Source: Notospermus geniculatus (lineage: Eukaryota; Nemertea; Pilidiophora; Heteronemertea; Lineidae). Taken from it: a stretch of 64,000 nt of DNA. The notes below the pieces were generated by a model. It was not told the origin of the DNA and searched no databases. It saw only the letters and a program-made list of their open reading frames with translations. Each line of letters opens with the position of its first letter. The stretch's first letter is position 1. Both the position numbers and the translations under genes were made by a program. The stretch spans positions 266,051-330,050 of the forward strand of contig NMRB01000247.1 in assembly GCA_002633025.1 (NCBI GenBank), read 5' to 3'. Of the stretch, positions 58,223 to 64,000 are shown one piece after another.

Positions 58223-61200
58223 TATGCACATCTTGTCCCGGTGTAACAAATCTACATGTTCCCAATCTGCCAGTGTTCCCCACAATAGACTGATTACATG
58301 GCGACATGACTGTACAGGAAACACACAATACACTGAGGTTGTCAAGCGCTTCCTACTGAAACAATCCGGGGAACACCAAGCGAAAAATATACTGACAGAC
58401 ATCACACCAGCGTCGAATTGCCTTATTTACAATATTGTCAATAGAGGTCTCCCTTAAAGGGAAATAATACAGTGCCCCTTTAACAGATCCTCGTCAAATC
58501 AAATGTTGTGTATTTTGGCAAAAAATGACTTGCCAAATATCATAATAATGCACGCAATAGATCTGTCAAGAAGAATGAGTGTATTGATAATAAGTATTTC
58601 AATAAATCATTCCTGAACCAAATGTTCCGTTCTGTAGACTTTTCCCATGGCAAAGTTCCCATTTTAACTTCAAGCGCACTCGGCCAATCAATGGCTTTCT
58701 GGGTTAAAGAACATTGGAACAAGAGATAGGCCTTCGTGCAGGGCTTTGATCCAGTCGTCTTCTAGTTGAGCCCACTGCCCTCAGTCAAGAAAGAGAAAAA
58801 AGAGACAAACCAGTTCGTTTACTTTCGCAATTCGGCTCGACGTACACGAAACCCCATGAGCAGGCCTAGTATGACATCACTGCAGACTGACGGACAACGT
58901 CTGATTGACTTTCGAAGTCCCAACTCTGGTGCCCTCTGAGAGGCGGTACCTAGGAGTTGTTGGTGAAGTGTCTTTCATCTGGACAACCACACTATCTTAC
59001 CGTTTTATAAGGCCTAAACTATATCGCAGTTGTTGCTGATAATAGGCCTACTCCTCCAGATCAGGTATCAGACGTCTGGGTACCTCCAGACACGGAAAAA
59101 CAATGAATTTCGTCATGTGATCAGGTGAACAATCATTGTAATCATCATGATAAATTATCTAAATCAAAAAGAAGTTCTCTTGATAGCTTGCAATCAATAG
59201 GGCCTACTGTGTCGGGTGCACCAACCTATTTACATGTAGGCCTACTTCAGATATCAGAAAGACTAATAAATATCATAAAAATGTGCTCACGTCAAAGTGC
59301 CAAAAAGATAATTTCGTCAATACAAAGGGATAAAAGCTTCTTTCATTATTTTGGCAATTCGCTGGAACCAAGTAGGCCTACACTAGGCCTACCCACTTTC
59401 TCAGGGATCAGATGGGTATTCAGTGTTGCCCTCTGCAAGACAAAGCGGGTACCATCACAGCGACATCATCATGGTATAGTAGGGTACAACAGCAGATGAG
59501 TTTTGAGATGGTCCCAAAGTAATCTTGTAGGCCTACTCTACAAAGGGGTAAATTGCGGACATGATGACAATCGCATCACATTTATAGACCTACTTCACAA
59601 AGTGCTCTGCTGACCTTCTGCACTAAGGTCTGCACATGTCATGATTAACAGTGGACTTTTGAATCAAACTGAAAAACCAATCATAACAACAAACTGCATA
59701 ACAACAAAGTCCAAGTTACTAATATATCAGAAACAGGAATTTATGTGAAAGCATTGTATATAGGAGATCACTAAAGGTGGATTGAAAATGTACGTGCATG
59801 TTAACAGGATTGTACCCTTATGTTCTACTTGGCAAATCTTGAGTATATACGAAATCAGTAATTTTATCTGAAGACAATACACAGACAAAGATCCACAGGA
59901 ACGACAAAGAAACTGTCCAAGGTTAGAATAGGATTTTAGGCAACGAAAGAAATATTTATCTCCTAAAAACTGCTGACAAGATACCTTTCAGTGATTGAAA
60001 CCCCTTGTGGATGAAAAACAGAGATAGCACTTGTAGGGCCCAATATGATGGGGGGGGGGGGNACAAAGTTCGTCCAGCCGCCAAACATTCAAAGAATGAT
60101 GTATCACCATGAATACGGGACAAAACAAAACGAAATCTCCCGAGGCCACAGGATCGCTCGTCCTGCCATCTATTGAGAAATAGGTTAACTAAGTTGAGAA
60201 AGACTTCGCGTGTTATGTTGAAGAATATACTTATTTATTCATGTAAAACTTGGTCAGACCGCTATGTACAATACATGTTTCACAAGATTCATTCAAATAA
60301 AACAACTTTGAATGAGGTACACAAAACTTGTTCACAAACGGGGCATCTTATTTCATCAGCAGCATGCAGATGTCAAGTCAAATAAGGACCTTCAAGGCCC
60401 CGTCATCCCCAACAGTATTAAGGTATAATTTGAATCTGAATTAAGTACATATTTTTAAGACAGAAGAATTTACTCTGCTTCTGTTTTCTCTGAGATCAAA
60501 ACAGTTTACTGACCAAGAGTACCCCGGTACTTTGAGTCGAATCTGATTCACTAGGGATGACAAATCCTTTGGTACGGTACTTCAAACCAATGCTTTTCTA
60601 AAAGACTCATCTTCAAATAGTGCAGCCTCAACAGGGAGAAAACATTTGTCCCAAAAGGATCACACAGCAGAAAGATTATGAGACATAAACTTCAGAAGAT
60701 TCAAGCACACCACATACTGCTGACTGAGCTAAGATGCTGACCTTTAATACTTATCAGGTACCAATCACCGCGAATTCAATCTACAGGTGCAGGAAGGTGC
60801 TCATTCCTCACCCCCAACAAGACATACTCCAACACAGGTGAACTATTTCAAATGTCTGTAAGATTGGTGAAATGCTGAGAAGAATTTCTAGAGGGTCCTT
60901 CATCCCAGAACAGATTCACTGAGTCATTCACTTCCAGCTAATGACAACTCGTCCAAGGACCAAGCAGGTTTGGTCAAGCCTCAATCTGTACTGTTAGAGA
61001 ACCTGTATCAAAGAGCCAAAAGTATGGCTGCTAATGAATTTCATATTACTAATTGAACAATTTGGTGGTATTCTTTCAAAGATGAACATGAAAAAGACAA
61101 CATGTTAGTAAAAGATGGTGTACGACACTCAACATTTATAGCACCAGATTAAGATGGGAGACTATTCGGGGAACACCTTCAATGAAATTTAATCCCAAGG

Positions 61201-63343
61201 ATGTCACATCAGTACAAGACTTCGATCCTTACACATCAAACACAGAGTTTGATTAATATCTTAAAGAATACGAAGTACATGTACATTATTCTTTCACAGC
61301 CGACTTGGACGTGAAGAGGGAGGACCAGACATACAAGGAGAATCATAAACCAATATTAAAGTCCTCAGTCTATTCATTCAAGTGTTACAACACCGAGCAT
61401 ACTACCAAGGACATTAAAGCCTTAGTTCCACCTATCCCAAATTGATGGGTTTTTGAGACATGGGTCTTTCCCGTGCTTGAAAAAAACCTGGCGCACGCTT
61501 AGCCTTACACCTATTTTCAGTACATTTCATTAGTTACTAAACACAGCGGGAGAGGTTGCGTTTGCGGCTCAAATTTCACGGGTTTTGGGGTTATCGCACA
61601 TGCACAATACGCAACACACTTACCTCGCCATCTGTCGTCAGGTTTAATAACTAGTAATTTCCAGAGTTTGTTGAACTTATACCAATCTAAAAGCCTGGTT
61701 GACACATCTGTCTCAATTAGTCCCGGCAAGCTCGGCGGGTCCAATAAACACGGGGGGTTTCAAACACAGGTCTATTAGACACGGCAAAAAATAGGTGTAT
61801 GCGCAAGAAACCTGGGGTTTTGCTGGGTTTGAGATAAATGGAAGTACAGCTTATAGATAATACAGCAGAAAGAAAGCATCCCACAGTGGCATTGAACCAC
61901 ATATGTTAAGGCACAGTATGCACCATATTTGTATTGCAAATCTTGATGGTAACTCTACAAAAACAAACACAAATCGTGAAGCCTGGAAATGATTGGATAA
62001 ACTGGAGACTGGAACAGACGAACAAATTACTTGAACTTGCTGATTTTCTACAAAAACAATCCTCGTCAAAAACAGGCCATTTTCATCTCAGATCTTTTAT
62101 CCTATGATATCTGCTGAATTCTCGACATAAGAACACCATCTACCTATTCACATACCCGATCATTCTGAACAAAATCAATAGATTTAAGTACATTCAACCC
62201 TCTTTTGCACTCCTTTCTAAACAGAGCACAAGACAAACAAACTCCTACAACAAAACTTTCCAAATCCCTTGCTTATCACTTACTTGTCCAAAGGCCATGA
62301 CCACTCCCAGTAGGTCAATAGGACAAATTCATGCAATAACCTCCGAGCTAGATCTTCTGATAGGATTACCTTATAATCAGGTGGAAATACTGAATATCCG
62401 CTTCAAGGCATAACTTAAAGTTTGCTGCACCAGTGTATGAGGCAAAGACAACTGACAGCTTCCAGTGATGTACTTACTTCATGTACCGGTAAATGCATTA
62501 TGTTCCAAAACAAAGAGTTGTTGGGCGAGTGGAATCAATTTGTATTGAACCAAAGAGGTGAACTTAAGATTCATCAATTTAATAAAGATCTCATTAATGA
62601 TAAGATTCCTTTAACGGTCCCATTGCCAAATCTGAGGTAAATACAGCACTTGCATTTGCAGAAAATCTGGCCCACTTGGTGGAGATACCGTATAATCACT
62701 GACACAGATGTCTTTTTGTTCAATAATGAAAAAAGTACATGTAAGTACAGAGTACATGGCAATGAGCAAGTGATGTTGAAATGAGGAAGACACTGCTTAG
62801 CTGGCAGTGGCTATTAAACCCCAACAAACCTCTATCAGTCGAACTCTAATTAACTATTTCACTGTTGAACTTTGCATTCAATTTTTCAGCTTTACCAAGT
62901 TCAACAGACCAACATCTACAAATATAATGATATATCACAATTTTTTACAATCAAGTAAGGAGCTTCCTGCTCCGTGAAAAAAACAAAACGAACTTTAATA
63001 CTTGTAAACTGGAACTTAAGACGCTGCACAACTTTGACTAAAAACTGAACTGAAATCATACGGTGTCTGTTCAAGATTTTATCTGAAATGAAGACATGAT
63101 GTTATCATGTGCGCATAACATTGTGATGTGTTAAGTCTTCGAACAATCAAGAGTCGAGAACCTAGATACACATTAAAAAAATAATATACCAATGGTCCGT
63201 CCGTCAAATTATTTGCACTTTCCCAATGAATCCTGATTCAGCACAGTTCAAACAAAGAGACGAATCCCTAATGAATGAAATTCGGCATCGCAATTGCAGG
63301 ACACCAACACGGTGAGAAACACCAAGAACAAAATGGCACGGAT
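58223..63343. other. 5.1 kb A/T-rich region without a recognised gene
   Basis: No conserved exon on either strand. The right part may be the long 3' untranslated region of the leftward gene at 63.5 kb; a minus-strand AATAAA occurs near 60234. A G run with an N lies at 60052-60062. Confidence 0.35.
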
Positions 63344-63529
63344 CTAAAAGCGGTCGGTGAGAGACCAGTACTGATCTAGGCAGTAGATAGCCAGCGCCAG
63401 GAGAAGACAGAACAGGGGGAGAAAGTGTGGTGGTTGACACCGCCAGTCCTTGTGTCACGTCTCCTCCATGTATGTCTCTTTGTGTTTTGACAGCATTCTG
63501 ATCACTGTGCAGAGCTTCATGATGCTGGA
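63344..63529 (-). CDS. candidate terminal exon of a leftward gene cut by the window
   Basis: A strong acceptor (CATCCCTATTTTCATTCCAG) precedes an exon reading SSIMKLCTVIRMLSKHKETY then MEET and a TGA (63457-63455). The same frame continues for 36 codons: HKDW, then a hydrophobic segment FLPLFCLLLALAIYCL, then DQYWSLTDRF and a TAG. Other frames are also open for part of the way, so the frame is unproven. I do not recognise the family. Confidence 0.3.
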
Positions 63530-63621
63530 CTGGAATGAAAATAGGGATGTGATGAGAAAACGTTCATGATACAGACATTGTTACTCTAGGCCTAAATCAA
63601 GTGTGAAGTAATAGACCATAC

Positions 63622-63839
63622 CACTCCAAAAGAGTGCAGCACCTGTCAGGTCCAGTGTCATGATGTCCCGCACGTCATTTCATGATGTCTTGATGTGAGA
63701 CAAAAAAATCAAATTGTTTCCCGACGTCACGATCGCTGAAACAACTGGATTTTTTTTTCGTGTTCCGTCATGGCATTCAGAAATGATGTGCGGGACGTCA
63801 TGACGCTGGACACATCAGGTGCTGCACTCTTTTGGAGTG
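63622..63839. mobile_element. 218-bp foldback element
   Basis: CACTCCAAAAGAGTGCAGCA opens and TGCTGCACTCTTTTGGAGTG closes as exact inverted repeats. The arms continue to about 60 bp (GTCCCGCAC with GTGCGGGAC). It would lie in an intron of the candidate leftward gene. Confidence 0.85.
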
Positions 63840-64000
63840 ATAGACTCTACTGAAATATGAACCTGAAATTGAGAAAGTTAAGGGCTCGACACACTTGTCT
63901 GGATTGCAGTGCAATTTTCAGATATGCCAATGTATGGAGGCAGCCCGCTGGAAAATAAGAAAGGATGTACTGCCAAATGCAGTGTGAAACACACAAGTGT

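Noticed and set aside
1-64000. CRISPR arrays, operons or prokaryotic defence systems
   Set aside because: The spliced gene structure and gene content are those of an animal nuclear genome; no regularly spaced identical repeats with unique spacers were seen.

Overview
This is a piece of animal nuclear genome. Genes are split into short exons by mostly 200-400 bp introns with GT-AG signals, and polyadenylation hexamers sit downstream of the stops. The proteins are conserved eukaryotic ones: TIPIN, SIRT6, AAGAB, GLE1, TMEM97, PPTC7 and a Bcl-2 family member. Two short palindromic motifs (TAGGCCTA and ACCGGT) recur throughout, and small inverted-repeat elements are abundant. From experience this looks like a marine invertebrate deuterostome, probably an echinoderm or another ambulacrarian. 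That species guess is an inference; nothing in the window names the organism.

The left 40 kb is gene dense, and strands alternate with almost perfect regularity. In order: TIPIN (+, 1446-4479), SIRT6 (-, 8038-5646), AAGAB (+, 8870-11519), a membrane-anchored TPR co-chaperone-like protein (-, 15884-13173), GLE1 (+, about 18750-23482, 5' end lost near a 453-bp gap), TMEM97 (-, 26312-24697), PPTC7 (+, 26501-29062), a two-exon gene ending in a BH3-like motif (-, 36424-34047), a possible small gene (+, 36515-38443) and an Mcl-1-like Bcl-2 family gene (+, from 39384). Neighbours are therefore head-to-head over short shared promoters (188 bp between the TMEM97 and PPTC7 start codons) or tail-to-tail. 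I rebuilt exons from splice signals and reading phase. All junctions of the recognised genes keep frame except one in the TPR gene.

The right 24 kb (40-64 kb) has no gene I recognise with confidence. It holds several foldback or MITE-like elements, a tandem array of tRNA-like units, a roughly 1 kb direct duplication that straddles a single N, a palindromic assembly dead end at a second gap, two small open frames of unknown nature near 56.2-56.7 kb, and what may be the last exon of a leftward gene at 63.5 kb.

Functionally the cluster mixes replication-fork protection (TIPIN), chromatin and DNA repair (SIRT6), adaptor assembly (AAGAB), mRNA export (GLE1), sterol or sigma-2 receptor biology (TMEM97), mitochondrial coenzyme Q control (PPTC7) and apoptosis. 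The most interesting points are: a candidate BH3-only gene about 3 kb from an Mcl-1-like gene on opposite strands; a TIPIN with a long acidic tail carrying seven copies of a short hydrophobic-acidic motif; a GC-AG intron in SIRT6; and several long hairpins inside transcribed regions.
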